The notes under the pieces were generated by a model, which did not search any database, was not told where the DNA came from, and worked only from the letters and a program-made list of their open reading frames with translations. A stretch of DNA of 64,000 nucleotides. It comes from Candidatus Dormiibacterota bacterium. Its GTDB lineage: Bacteria > Chloroflexota > Dormibacteria > Aeolococcales > Aeolococcaceae. Positions within the stretch are counted from its first letter, which is position 1. The number at the start of each line of letters is the position of its first letter. Below, piece by piece: positions 43,223 through 52,229 of the stretch. The position numbers and the translations under genes were made by a program. Location: the NCBI GenBank assembly GCA_003153505.1, contig PLZA01000044.1:124001-188000 (forward strand), written 5' to 3'.

Positions 43223-46200
43223 CTAGAGGACGAGCTTGACCTCGAGTTCTTCACCGGTCAGTGTCGACTCGAAGACGATGCCAGCGTCTACCAGATCAAT
43301 GACATCGGCGTGTGCGTGAAGACGCACCGTTGCGAGCAGCGTGCCATCCGTAAGGTCCCGGACGGCCATAACTGCCGGAGGAGGCTCATCCGGATCGCTA
43401 ACGAGCGTGACGCTGCGACCTTCGGGAGGTTCAGCAGGCGCATCGTTGTCACCAACATGTGTGAGTGTGACCGGCACCGTGACCCTCCCGGTCTCGAGCA
43501 GCGGCCGAAGCAAACCGCTCCGCCGTGATCGCGTGAATTGGAGCAAATCTAGCAGCTCGGAGGACGAAGCTTCGAACCGCGCCCTCCAATCCTGGAGTTG
43601 CATGCCGCTCAGCCACTGTCGCAATTCTCGAAGTGGGATGTTCTCGGCCTCTGCTGCCCGGGCAATCCTCTCCGCGAGTACACGTGAGCCCACCCCAGAT
43701 GTCATTAACTCAACCGCGGCAATCCGATCTACCCCGTAGCGAAGAAACGCAGGCAATGGTGGGCATAGACGCTCAGGGACTCCCATCTCGCCCAACCGCT
43801 CGTTCACTTGGTCCATCAGCGTACCGACCGTCCAGGAGAGGAAGTGCTCGAAGAGTTCCGTGGTCGTGTCTACCATCTGGGTCAGTCGCCAGTCGAGTGG
43901 AACAGTGGCAGGTAGCAACGCGCTCAATAGCGGGATCGGGGTGCCAGCGATCCACGCAAGGAGTGCGGTCTTCGTCTCCACTTCGAGGCTGTCGTCGATC
44001 CGACCGTTGGGGCGCCTCCGAAACCCCCATTGTCGTGGGCACTCCGGTAGATTCAGCAAGTGCTGGAAGGTTTCGACTTCGTTGAGGAGGTGAATGGCGA
44101 GCACAGGGTCGGAGAGATCGACGATGTCATCTCCCGAGGACTCGGCCGGATCTTCCCGTACGGCCCCAATTCGACCGATAATCTGAGCGATGATCGTGCT
44201 TGCGATGTCGTCGAGATGGCGGCTGCTGGCGATCGTTGTCCCGGTGCGCGCCCATCGGCGTCTGGCCCGGGGATCAGTGTTCGCATAGACTTCCCGAACA
44301 CGTTCAGCGATAGCCCGCCATCGGTCACGATCTGGATCAGCGAGCTGCGCGAAGCCGAGTGTGGAGCCGATCGCTTCGATCAGATCGGCGTCTTGAGGCG
44401 TCCTTCCCAGGGTATCTTCGGAGCTGAGCACGAACCATACGAAGGCGACGAAGTCATTGAGGATTTCGGCTCCGAAGCCAAAGATGGCGTCGGCGCTCCT
44501 GCGGACCGACTCCTCCGAGGCTGCGAGCAATTCGAGAGCCTCTGGCGTCGCCAGACTCGAGACCGCCGTAAGCGCCTCGGGTCCAACGTCCGCCCAGTCG
44601 AACTCGTGTTGATTCTCTCCTGTCGGAAGGACGTTGACGATCCACCCCTCACTTTCGCGTCCGGCACGGCCCGCGCGTCCCATCGCGTTGATCAGCCGAG
44701 CCGGACCAAGCCGCACCGCCGCCGGCTGCCCCTCGTACACGGTCTCCGATATCACGACCGTTCGCACAGGAAGGTTCACACCCTCGGTCAGCGTTGACGT
44801 GCACGCCACGTATTGGAGAACGTCTTGGCGGAGGGCTTCCTCGATAGCATCGAGAACATCAGTCGGCAGACCCGCGTGATGAAATGCGACGCCCTTCGTT
44901 AGCAGTACCACCAAAGGATGCTGATCCCCGAGCCGCGTGCGCACGAGATCGGCTAGTGGCACGGTTCTTTGTGATTCTGGCAGTAAGTCGGCGATTGCCG
45001 TGGCAGTGCGCACAGCGCTATCACGCGTCGACGTGACGATGAGTAGTGCACCCGCATGGCCAAGTGCGGTGGCCAACCCGGCAACGGTGCGGTACTTTGG
45101 CGTCTGGCTCTCGTAACGGGAGTGACCGTCTGCGTTTATGCGAAAAGCGATCTCACCGAGGCTACCCGAGATGCTGAGGCGAACGTTGTGTAATCCTTCG
45201 GCTGTGCGGAGGCGAATCGCACCTTGGAGTGGGTAAACAACGCGAGTAGGTTCGATCGAGCTCCTCACAGGCTCCCGGCGCAGTTCCTCCCGTTCGGCGA
45301 TGGTCGTGTTGAAGACCGCATGCAGACGACGAGGGCCACGCCATTCCGACGAGTAAAGCGCCGTTAGGTTGCCGCCGTTAAGCCACGTGACCACCTGGGC
45401 GCTATTGCCGAGCGCTGCGGACAGGAGGACGATACGGTGGTTTGTGGTCTGCGTACGCCAATGTAGGTAGGCGAGCACCCACTCGAGGAGGAAGCCACGA
45501 CCCGGCTCGGCGAGCATGTGGGCCTCGTCGAAAATGAATAGTCCGTAACTCCCGAGGACGTTCTCCGGGTCCCGACGCAACAGACTGGAGAGACGCTCCG
45601 GCGTCATAACGTCGACGTCCGGCTCTTGAGGCTCGAGGAGAGTCGAGACCTGGAGCGGGGCGATCGCGGCCAATGCTGAGTCGGCGACCGCTACCCGATC
45701 CGGAAGATCTCGGCCGACTTCACGCTGCAGGAAGCTCAAGCGACTGCGAAGAGCCCTGCGGATCTCACGAGCGAGGCTGCGGAGAGGCGTGACGTAACAG
45801 ACTCGCGTCGTTTGGGTCGCCAGGTGGGTCACGACCATCATTTGCGCCATGAGTGTCTTACCAGCACTCGTCGGAAGGGCCATTACGAGGCGACGCTGCT
45901 CCGGAGCCAAGGGCGATGGGCGATCGGCCGGGTTCAGCAGATCGCGCTGCGGTGGCCACAGGATGTACACAGACGGCGACGGAACTGCAAAAGCCTGCCT
46001 TACGGGCGTCGGCACTGTTGGAGGGAGCGCCGTCCATATCGACCCTCTGTCGGCATCGTCGCAAAACGACAGGAGATGGGCGGCTACCCAACGCGCGTCA
46101 ACGTCACCTAGGCCTGCGACACCGGACACCACCCCCGCAAATCCGGCCCTCGCTGCGTCGAGTTGCGAACGTACCCCGGTTCTGAGGAACTGCAGCAGGT

Positions 46201-46819
46201 GATCACAACCTTCGACAACAGCTTGGGCGCCGCCGAACAGCGTCCCCTGAAGATTGCCCAAACGAACGGTTTGCGCGAAGCGGGATAGCGCGGCACCCCA
46301 TCGGTGGTAGGTGGCTTGCATGCCGGGTTCGAAAGCAAGAAGTCCGACGCCGGCTTCCACCGCCAGGGTCTCGATTCGCTCGTGAATCAGCGTCTCGACC
46401 CCGCGCGCATCCGATTGAGTGTCTGTCCGGACCATGCGATAGACCGCGCTTGCGTTCGGATCCAGGCCGCCGCGACGGTAGCCGATCTCGGCGGCGAAGG
46501 CCATCTTCAGCCGCTGGGGGCTACCCCAGCCCCGTTGTTGCAGGGCAAGGTCGAAGGCATGCGCTGATACTTGAAACGCTCGCTGTCTTCGAATCGGTGT
46601 AAAGACGCCGAGCGCCTCATTCGAGGAGGCAACTGCATGCAGATACCAAGCTGTGCGGAGGAGTTCGTCGGGCATGGTCGGTCGACGGGTGAAGAGACGC
46701 ACCTCAAGATCACTCATTAGCCGCTGTAGTTGGCTCGCAGTGGGTATGCCGGCCGGCTCAGAGGGTGGTTGGTCCCCCAAAGCCTCGAGAAGCAGAGCGA
46801 GGTCTAACGCCCGCTCCAC
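43223..46819 (-). CDS. hamB: Hachiman-like HamB superfamily 2 helicase
   Basis: A 1198-residue Ski2-like helicase. After a 300-residue N-terminal region comes Walker A LPTSAGKT (Lys321), CYVTPLRSLAREI (motif Ia), DEAH at 431-434, LLSAALGNS (motif III), STLTEGVNLP and NAMGRAGRAGR (motif VI), then a long C-terminal part. Together with the upstream DUF1837-like nuclease this matches Hachiman antiphage systems, where HamB senses altered DNA and licenses HamA cleavage. GTG 46819 lies 16 nt inside hamA. Size is at the upper end for HamB. Other nuclease-helicase defence pairs (AbpAB-like) remain possible. Confidence 0.75.
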   Translation of the reverse strand: MERALDLALLLEALGDQPPSEPAGIPTASQLQRLMSDLEVRLFTRRPTMPDELLRTAWYLHAVASSNEALGVFTPIRRQRAFQVSAHAFDLALQQRGWGSPQRLKMAFAAEIGYRRGGLDPNASAVYRMVRTDTQSDARGVETLIHERIETLAVEAGVGLLAFEPGMQATYHRWGAALSRFAQTVRLGNLQGTLFGGAQAVVEGCDHLLQFLRTGVRSQLDAARAGFAGVVSGVAGLGDVDARWVAAHLLSFCDDADRGSIWTALPPTVPTPVRQAFAVPSPSVYILWPPQRDLLNPADRPSPLAPEQRRLVMALPTSAGKTLMAQMMVVTHLATQTTRVCYVTPLRSLAREIRRALRSRLSFLQREVGRDLPDRVAVADSALAAIAPLQVSTLLEPQEPDVDVMTPERLSSLLRRDPENVLGSYGLFIFDEAHMLAEPGRGFLLEWVLAYLHWRTQTTNHRIVLLSAALGNSAQVVTWLNGGNLTALYSSEWRGPRRLHAVFNTTIAEREELRREPVRSSIEPTRVVYPLQGAIRLRTAEGLHNVRLSISGSLGEIAFRINADGHSRYESQTPKYRTVAGLATALGHAGALLIVTSTRDSAVRTATAIADLLPESQRTVPLADLVRTRLGDQHPLVVLLTKGVAFHHAGLPTDVLDAIEEALRQDVLQYVACTSTLTEGVNLPVRTVVISETVYEGQPAAVRLGPARLINAMGRAGRAGRESEGWIVNVLPTGENQHEFDWADVGPEALTAVSSLATPEALELLAASEESVRRSADAIFGFGAEILNDFVAFVWFVLSSEDTLGRTPQDADLIEAIGSTLGFAQLADPDRDRWRAIAERVREVYANTDPRARRRWARTGTTIASSRHLDDIASTIIAQIIGRIGAVREDPAESSGDDIVDLSDPVLAIHLLNEVETFQHLLNLPECPRQWGFRRRPNGRIDDSLEVETKTALLAWIAGTPIPLLSALLPATVPLDWRLTQMVDTTTELFEHFLSWTVGTLMDQVNERLGEMGVPERLCPPLPAFLRYGVDRIAAVELMTSGVGSRVLAERIARAAEAENIPLRELRQWLSGMQLQDWRARFEASSSELLDLLQFTRSRRSGLLRPLLETGRVTVPVTLTHVGDNDAPAEPPEGRSVTLVSDPDEPPPAVMAVRDLTDGTLLATVRLHAHADVIDLVDAGIVFESTLTGEELEVKLVL

Positions 46820-47640
46820 GCGATCTCCCGCACGCGTTCACAGAAATCCGAATAGTCGCCGAGTGCCACGATCAACCCCTCGAGCCTTTGGGCGGCCGCC
46901 ATCGAAGGGAAGGCCCTCCGCAGTGCGCCAAAACTTCTTCGGGTGGGGGCTTTGACGCGCGAGGTGGCGATCGCAACGCCGATGCCGGCGCGCTGATCAT
47001 CGTCCCGCCAGAGCTCGGGGAGCTGAGCATACAACGCGGCGATTTCCGCATCCTCCGATCGGGAACCGTACGCCGTGCACTTCGCAAGGTATTCGATGCC
47101 GTTCGATGACAACTGCGATGACGCCTTTCTAATCGTCGCGGAGACATGCGATCTTCCGGTGGTTTTCTTGATCTCCCACAGCCTGAAAACAAGCACGCCA
47201 GGCGCGACTTCGTACACCGCGAGCCCATCTCCTCCGGGTTCGGTCGTTGTCCAGCTCGGTGGGTCGATGTTGCGTAGCGTCCGAGTTTCGTCGGTAAATT
47301 CCAGGGTCAGGAGGTGCCACAAGGCCTCGGCGATGTAGCCCTGCAAATGATCGTCTGGCCTGGGGTGCTCGGGGAGGCCGAAGGCGGGCCTGATGAAGGC
47401 GTCGACCACGTCTCGATCGCGATCGGACAGTGTGATGCCCGGAGACGTCGTCGCCTTCGTCAGCCACAGGGCGTAAGCCGCAGACCCGTTCGTGCGCGTC
47501 TGCATGATGTGGTCTGCGACGATCCATGCCGCTCCATCGAGAACAGCCGCTGGTTCGCGGTCGCAGGCTGCGAGGCGCCATTCGCACTCCGCACTTGAAG
47601 CGGGTCCGGGGTGCGGATTCAACAGGGCGCTGAGCGTCAT
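46804..47640 (-). CDS. hamA: Hachiman-like HamA nuclease (DUF1837-like)
   Basis: A 278-residue protein with a PD-(D/E)xK-type layout: Glu105 in the helix DHLQGYIAEALWHLL, Asp138 in GGDGLAVYE and the E-x-K core LWEIKKT (Glu156, Lys158). A helix ATIRKASSQLSSNGIEYLAK then follows. This order, and the partner helicase overlapping its 3' end by 16 nt, fit HamA of Hachiman systems, an effector that degrades DNA when released by HamB. No good ribosome-binding site precedes ATG 47640. The gene is divergent from a small RHH gene with a strong promoter. Confidence 0.7.
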   Translation of the reverse strand: MTLSALLNPHPGPASSAECEWRLAACDREPAAVLDGAAWIVADHIMQTRTNGSAAYALWLTKATTSPGITLSDRDRDVVDAFIRPAFGLPEHPRPDDHLQGYIAEALWHLLTLEFTDETRTLRNIDPPSWTTTEPGGDGLAVYEVAPGVLVFRLWEIKKTTGRSHVSATIRKASSQLSSNGIEYLAKCTAYGSRSEDAEIAALYAQLPELWRDDDQRAGIGVAIATSRVKAPTRRSFGALRRAFPSMAAAQRLEGLIVALGDYSDFCERVREIAWSGR

Positions 47641-47781
47641 CGGTGCCGTGGAACCGTACCGCGTGAGCCGTCTTCCCGCGCTCGCGTGCCAGCTTGGGCG
47701 GGTTGACGGGGCCGCGAGTAGCCCAATCGCACGAAGACAAGGGGTCGGGCGTTGTGACGACGATCACGTCCCTGCCACCAC

Positions 47782-47810
47782 TGGACACCGCCCACCCGCC
47801 ACCGTATACT
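47782..47810 (+). promoter_or_regulatory. Leaderless promoter of the RHH gene
   Basis: TGGACA (47782-47787), 17 bp, TATACT (47805-47810), then ATG 47817 after six bases. The spacing places the transcript start on the initiation codon. Confidence 0.72.
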
Positions 47811-47816
47811 CTGGGC

Positions 47817-48359
47817 ATGGCTAAACTCACTGTCTACCTGCCTGACGAGTTCGTGGCGCGACTCCAGCCGTTCCGCAACGAGTTGAATCTGAGTGAGATC
47901 GCCAAGGCCGCGATTGAGGAGCGTCTAAGAAACGAGGAGAGCGCGGTCGAGGGGGACGTCCGACTCCAGGTACTCACTCGACTTCGCAGGGGCGACCTCG
48001 ACAAGGCGGCAATGCGAGCCCGCGGCTTCGATGCTGGGCGCTCGTGGGCCAGGGACGTCGCAACGTGGCCGGAACTGAAGCAGGTTGCGAGTTGGCCGGA
48101 GGTCACGGCGTCTTGGCAAGTGATGCCGGCCAAGCCGGGCAACGTGCTGGGAGTGGTAGGGGCTGGCCTCGCCATGATGGCTGTTTCGAAGACCTACGTT
48201 CCAAAGATGAGTCACTGCTTCGTGCCGCTCTCAGTCAAGAGCGGACCCCCGCCCGGGACGAAGGAAGACAGGGTGGTTCTGTATTGGCAAGGTTTCGTGG
48301 CAGGCGTCATCGACGTGTACGGGCTCGTCAAGGATCACATGGATCGGCCAACTGAATAG
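47817..48359 (+). CDS. Ribbon-helix-helix protein with C-terminal domain of unknown function
   Basis: The product is 180 residues from ATG 47817; an open extension to 47694 lies upstream of the promoter and is not expressed. The N-terminus KLTVYLPDEFVARLQPFRNELNLSEIAKAAIEERL is an RHH DNA-binding fold. The rest (RLRRGDLDKAAMRARGFDAGRSWARDVATW, SWPEVTASWQ, VVLYWQGFVAGVIDVYGLVKDHM) is unknown and contains a hydrophobic stretch GVVGAGLAMMAVS. Divergence from hamAB and the DNA-binding domain suggest it may control that defence pair or itself. A toxin-antitoxin pairing with the next gene was considered but not supported. Confidence 0.7.
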   Translation: MAKLTVYLPDEFVARLQPFRNELNLSEIAKAAIEERLRNEESAVEGDVRLQVLTRLRRGDLDKAAMRARGFDAGRSWARDVATWPELKQVASWPEVTASWQVMPAKPGNVLGVVGAGLAMMAVSKTYVPKMSHCFVPLSVKSGPPPGTKEDRVVLYWQGFVAGVIDVYGLVKDHMDRPTE

Positions 48360-48438
48360 GGCAGCAACGCCGCCGCAACTGAACCTTGATCGCAGGGAAG
48401 AACACTCGGATGCTCGGCGAAAATGGAGGAAATAGCGC

Positions 48439-48723
48439 ATGCGAACGATTGTCATCGAGGGGCTTGAGCGCGTTGGACCCGCACAAACCGAGGGTGCCCA
48501 TTGGTTCGTACACGGCTACGTCAAAGGGAAGCCTGAGGTACGCGTCACCGTCGAGTTGAGAGACGGTGAGGGCAAATGGCGAGGTTCAAACGTGATCGGG
48601 CAGCTGATGGATGGAGACACTCAAGAGGTCGAAGTGGATCTTCAGCAGCGGACTGTGTGGATCTCTATTCAAGGCGCCGAGTCAACAAACCCACCTCGGT
48701 ACCTCAGCTCGCGCAAGTCGTAG
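48439..48723 (+). CDS. Small hypothetical protein
   Basis: A 94-residue protein with GGAGGA ideally placed before ATG 48439. It reads as all-beta (TIVIEGLERVG, WFVHGYVKGKPEVRVTVELRDGEGKW, QEVEVDLQQRTVWISIQG). No family recognised. It follows the RHH gene by 79 bases on the same strand and may share its transcript. Confidence 0.6.
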   Translation: MRTIVIEGLERVGPAQTEGAHWFVHGYVKGKPEVRVTVELRDGEGKWRGSNVIGQLMDGDTQEVEVDLQQRTVWISIQGAESTNPPRYLSSRKS

Positions 48724-49280
48724 GGACTGCACCTTGTGGCCGCGGGGATTAGCGCTGCGACAAGGAGATGGTCAGCGAAGCCCCTCACAACTGGATCGGA
48801 GCCGCCTCCAAATACGGCGTCCTGACCCCCCCATTCTTGAAACGGTGAGGGGAGGACCAAAGCTCCCGTCGACGTCAGGAGCGGGTTCTCCACTGCAGGC
48901 GGAGCGGCCGTAACGGCCCTGCCACGCTATCGCCGGGCCGCCGGCACCTACGTTGGCGGTAGCTCGCCACCGGTCACGCAGCTCTACACAAACACGGAGA
49001 CGACCGGTGCATGGCAGACGGCGCAGAAACTTGGCATATTCCAACCATTCGAGGCGCCGGGACTCCACTACTCTCGATGTTGCATTGCTCGCCAATCTCG
49101 AAGTGTGAGGCAACAGGTCTATTTACTAAGACAAGAGCAGCCTTCACGGGGATGCTAGTGACGACGCGTGGCATCCGAATCTGGTCTGATGAGACGTCGG
49201 CTTCCGTCGGCGGTGACTCGTAAGCCGAGCCCCGCGGCGAAGCGAGGGATAGAATCAAGCCGCGCGGTTCGGCAGTCACT
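48724..49280. other. No supported gene
   Basis: About 560 bases between the convergent small-protein gene and hsdR. Open frames here lack ribosome sites and recognisable content. The base composition is lower in GC than its neighbours from about 49.0 to 49.2 kb, which hints at foreign or decayed DNA. Confidence 0.3.
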
Positions 49281-52229
49281 TCAGGCGGCACTCGCGGTGG
49301 TGTCATACGTCATTTGGAACACGGTATCGGCGAGCCACTTCCGGAATGACTCGTTATCGTTGAACTGCTTGAAAAGTTCCGAGTCATCGCGGAACAGGCC
49401 GCTGATAACGCGAAGGAGTGCCTTATCGTGTTCCACTCGCGCATTCTGCTTGTCACTGTTCTTGATCGCGTTCTGGTAGGCTTTGTCCGCGGCTACTCGG
49501 GTGGGTATCTCCTCGGTGATGAGCTTGCTGACGCGGTCCGCGTCAGTCCAAGAGACGTTGCCGAAGAGATCATTGAAGACTTTGAGGATGTTGCTCAGCC
49601 GGTCAAGCTCAATCTCGGCTCCACGTCCACCCGCGGATGTAGGCACGGAATCGATCTCGGCATCGTGCTCCGCTAATGTGATCTTCATAGTGGCACGCTT
49701 CTCCGCTCGGTACGTATCCATATCGATGGTCTCGAGAATGCCCCGGGAAAGGTCTTCTTCCACGGGCGCCGGCAACTTCAGGATAAGGAAGTTCAGAAAG
49801 ATCGAGAGCTTCTCCCAGCCGGGGTTGACGTACGGAAGAATGATTGAGAGAAACGCATATGTCCGAACAAACGCCTTGGCCTTGCCCTTGAAAGCGACCT
49901 GGGCATACTCTGTGAGGGCCTTGTAGGTGGGGACGCACGCGTCGAGAATCGGGTCGAGTTTGTCGCGGTCCGCGCCGGAAAGGTAGATGAACGCGAGGTC
50001 GTCGACTGCCGCTTGGGTATAGACCTCATGAGCGTCAAGATCGGCCTGCAGATCGTGCAGTTTGTCGGGATCAGTCTCCCCACTCAGGATCGTGGTCTGA
50101 TAGTAGTCGCTGAACGCTTCCTCGATCACGTGCGTATCGTTCATGAAGTCGAGGACGAATACGTCGGACTTCATCGGATGAGCGCGGTTCAGACGTGAAA
50201 GGGTCTGCACAGCCTTGATGCCGGCGAGGGGTTTGTCGACATACATCGTGTGCAGCAGGGGTTCGTCATACCCGGTCTGAAACTTGTCAGCGCAGATCAA
50301 AAAGCGGTATTGGCCCTGGGCAAACTCGTCGGCGATGTCTTTGGAAGGGAATCCGTTGAGCGTGGCTTCGCTGACCGGGTGGCCGTTGAAGTCATGCTCG
50401 CCGGAAAAGGCCACTACCGCTTGGTACGGGCTCTTAGTTTCGCTGAGGTAGTCGCGGATGGCATGGAAGTACTGGATGGCTCGATGAATGCTTCCGGTTA
50501 TCACCATGACCCGAGCTTCGCCACCGATCTTGCGTGGGGCCGCCACATGTGCGCGGAAGTGATCCACCATGATCTCGGCTTTGACGCGGACCGCGTGGTC
50601 GTGGCTCTCCACGTAGTGACGAAGCTTCTTGTTTGCGCGCCGAACGTCAAACTCAGGGTCGTCCTCAACCTTCTTGACCAGCTTGTACCAGCTGGCCACA
50701 GGGGTGTAGTACTGAAGCACGTCGAGGATGAATCGCTCTTCGATGGCCTGCTTCATCGTGTAGACGTGGAAGGGTCGGTGCTTGGCGTGGCCGTCCTCTG
50801 TGGATGCCTCGCCGAAAATTTCAAGTGTCTTGTTCTTGGGAGTGGCTGTGAAGGCGTAATAGCTCGCGTTGGCGAGCAGGCGGCGAGCCTGGACCAATTG
50901 GTTGATGTGGTCTTCGATTGCTTCTGCGTCATCGAACCCTCCGGCTTCGGAAAGCGCCAGGCTTACCGCCCCGGAAGCCTTGCCTCCCTGACCGGAGTGC
51001 GCCTCGTCGATGACGATGGCGAACTGCCGGTTGCGGTGCTCGTCGCCAATGTCCTTGAGGATACTTGGGAACTTCTGCACCGTGGTGATGATGATCTTCT
51101 TACCTTCTTCGATCAGGCGGCGGAGATCGCCCGAGTGCTCAGCGTGGCCAACGGTCGCACTGACCTGCGTGAACTGCTTGATTGTGTTCTTGATTTGATC
51201 GTCGAGCAAGACTCGGTCGGTGACCACGATGATGGAGTCAAATACTCGAGCTCCGGCGTGCTCGATGGCGATCAACTGGTGAGCGAGCCACGCAATGGAG
51301 TTGGATTTGCCGCTACCTGCAGAGTGTTGAATCAGGTAGCGGTGCCCAATCCCGTGCTCCTCTGCATCGGCGAGCAACTTGCGCACCACGTCCAACTGGT
51401 GGTAGCGGGGGAAGATCTGCGTTGACCGAACCTTGCCGGTCTTGCGATCTTTCTCTGAGACGATCTGCGCGTAGTTCTCAATGATGTTTGTCAAACTGGT
51501 CGGCGACAGAACCTGCTTCCAAAGGTAGTCCGTCTTGATCCCGCCCGGGTTGGGTGGGTTGCCGGCGCCGGAGTTCCAACCCTTGTTGAAGGGGAGGAAC
51601 CAGGACTGCTTGGCGCGCAATTCGGTGCAGAACCGAACTTCCTGATCGTCGACGGCGAAGTGCGAGATACACCGTCCGAACTGGAAGATGAGCTCGCGCG
51701 GGTCGCGGTCTCGCTTGTACTGCTCGACGGCGTCCTCCACCGTCTGCTTGGTCAGGTTGTTTTTCAGTTCGAAGGTGTGAACAGGCAGTCCGTTGATGAA
51801 CAGACACAGATCGAGCGAAAGCTTGGTTTCATCCCTGCTGTAACGGAGCTGGCGGGTCACGACGAACCGGTTCGCCACATTCCTCTCGACCGCCTTCTGA
51901 TTGTCCGGTGACGGAGTGCCGTAGAAGAGTGCGATCTCGTGAGGACCGTGCTTGAGGCCAGCTCGAAGGACGGCGATCACTCCGCGCTTGGTTATCTCCC
52001 CCTGGAGGCGGGCGAGGAAGGAGCGACGCTTGGGGCCGTCGTACTCGACGTCGACAGCGGTTGCGACTTCCGGCTGAGTGGCGCGCAGGAAAGCTGCGAG
52101 CTGGATGAGATCGAGAGCGTATTCGCGATCAAAGTCTTTGGGGTTGCCAGGGAGCCAGCCTGCCACGGTGGCGGTCATGTCTCTGACGATCAGGGCCTCG
52201 AGGCCACCCTCGCTGGTATCTGTGGTCAT
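49281..52229 (-). CDS. hsdR: Type I restriction enzyme, R (motor/nuclease) subunit
   Basis: A 982-residue HsdR. The N-terminal nuclease has Asp140 (LSLDLCLFING) and Glu154-x-Lys156 (FELKNN). The SF2 translocase follows with HSAGSGKSNSIAWLAHQL Walker A, VVTDRVLLDDQI, IVIDEAHSGQGG (DEAH) and FTATPKNKT (motif III), then RFLICADKFQTGYDEP and LSRLNRAHP (motifs V/VI). A helical C-terminus links to the methylase core. It translocates and cuts DNA lacking the cognate adenine methylation. The start ATG 52229 overlaps the hsdS stop (ATGA). All motifs are intact, so the enzyme should be active. Confidence 0.95.
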   Translation of the reverse strand: MTTDTSEGGLEALIVRDMTATVAGWLPGNPKDFDREYALDLIQLAAFLRATQPEVATAVDVEYDGPKRRSFLARLQGEITKRGVIAVLRAGLKHGPHEIALFYGTPSPDNQKAVERNVANRFVVTRQLRYSRDETKLSLDLCLFINGLPVHTFELKNNLTKQTVEDAVEQYKRDRDPRELIFQFGRCISHFAVDDQEVRFCTELRAKQSWFLPFNKGWNSGAGNPPNPGGIKTDYLWKQVLSPTSLTNIIENYAQIVSEKDRKTGKVRSTQIFPRYHQLDVVRKLLADAEEHGIGHRYLIQHSAGSGKSNSIAWLAHQLIAIEHAGARVFDSIIVVTDRVLLDDQIKNTIKQFTQVSATVGHAEHSGDLRRLIEEGKKIIITTVQKFPSILKDIGDEHRNRQFAIVIDEAHSGQGGKASGAVSLALSEAGGFDDAEAIEDHINQLVQARRLLANASYYAFTATPKNKTLEIFGEASTEDGHAKHRPFHVYTMKQAIEERFILDVLQYYTPVASWYKLVKKVEDDPEFDVRRANKKLRHYVESHDHAVRVKAEIMVDHFRAHVAAPRKIGGEARVMVITGSIHRAIQYFHAIRDYLSETKSPYQAVVAFSGEHDFNGHPVSEATLNGFPSKDIADEFAQGQYRFLICADKFQTGYDEPLLHTMYVDKPLAGIKAVQTLSRLNRAHPMKSDVFVLDFMNDTHVIEEAFSDYYQTTILSGETDPDKLHDLQADLDAHEVYTQAAVDDLAFIYLSGADRDKLDPILDACVPTYKALTEYAQVAFKGKAKAFVRTYAFLSIILPYVNPGWEKLSIFLNFLILKLPAPVEEDLSRGILETIDMDTYRAEKRATMKITLAEHDAEIDSVPTSAGGRGAEIELDRLSNILKVFNDLFGNVSWTDADRVSKLITEEIPTRVAADKAYQNAIKNSDKQNARVEHDKALLRVISGLFRDDSELFKQFNDNESFRKWLADTVFQMTYDTTASAA

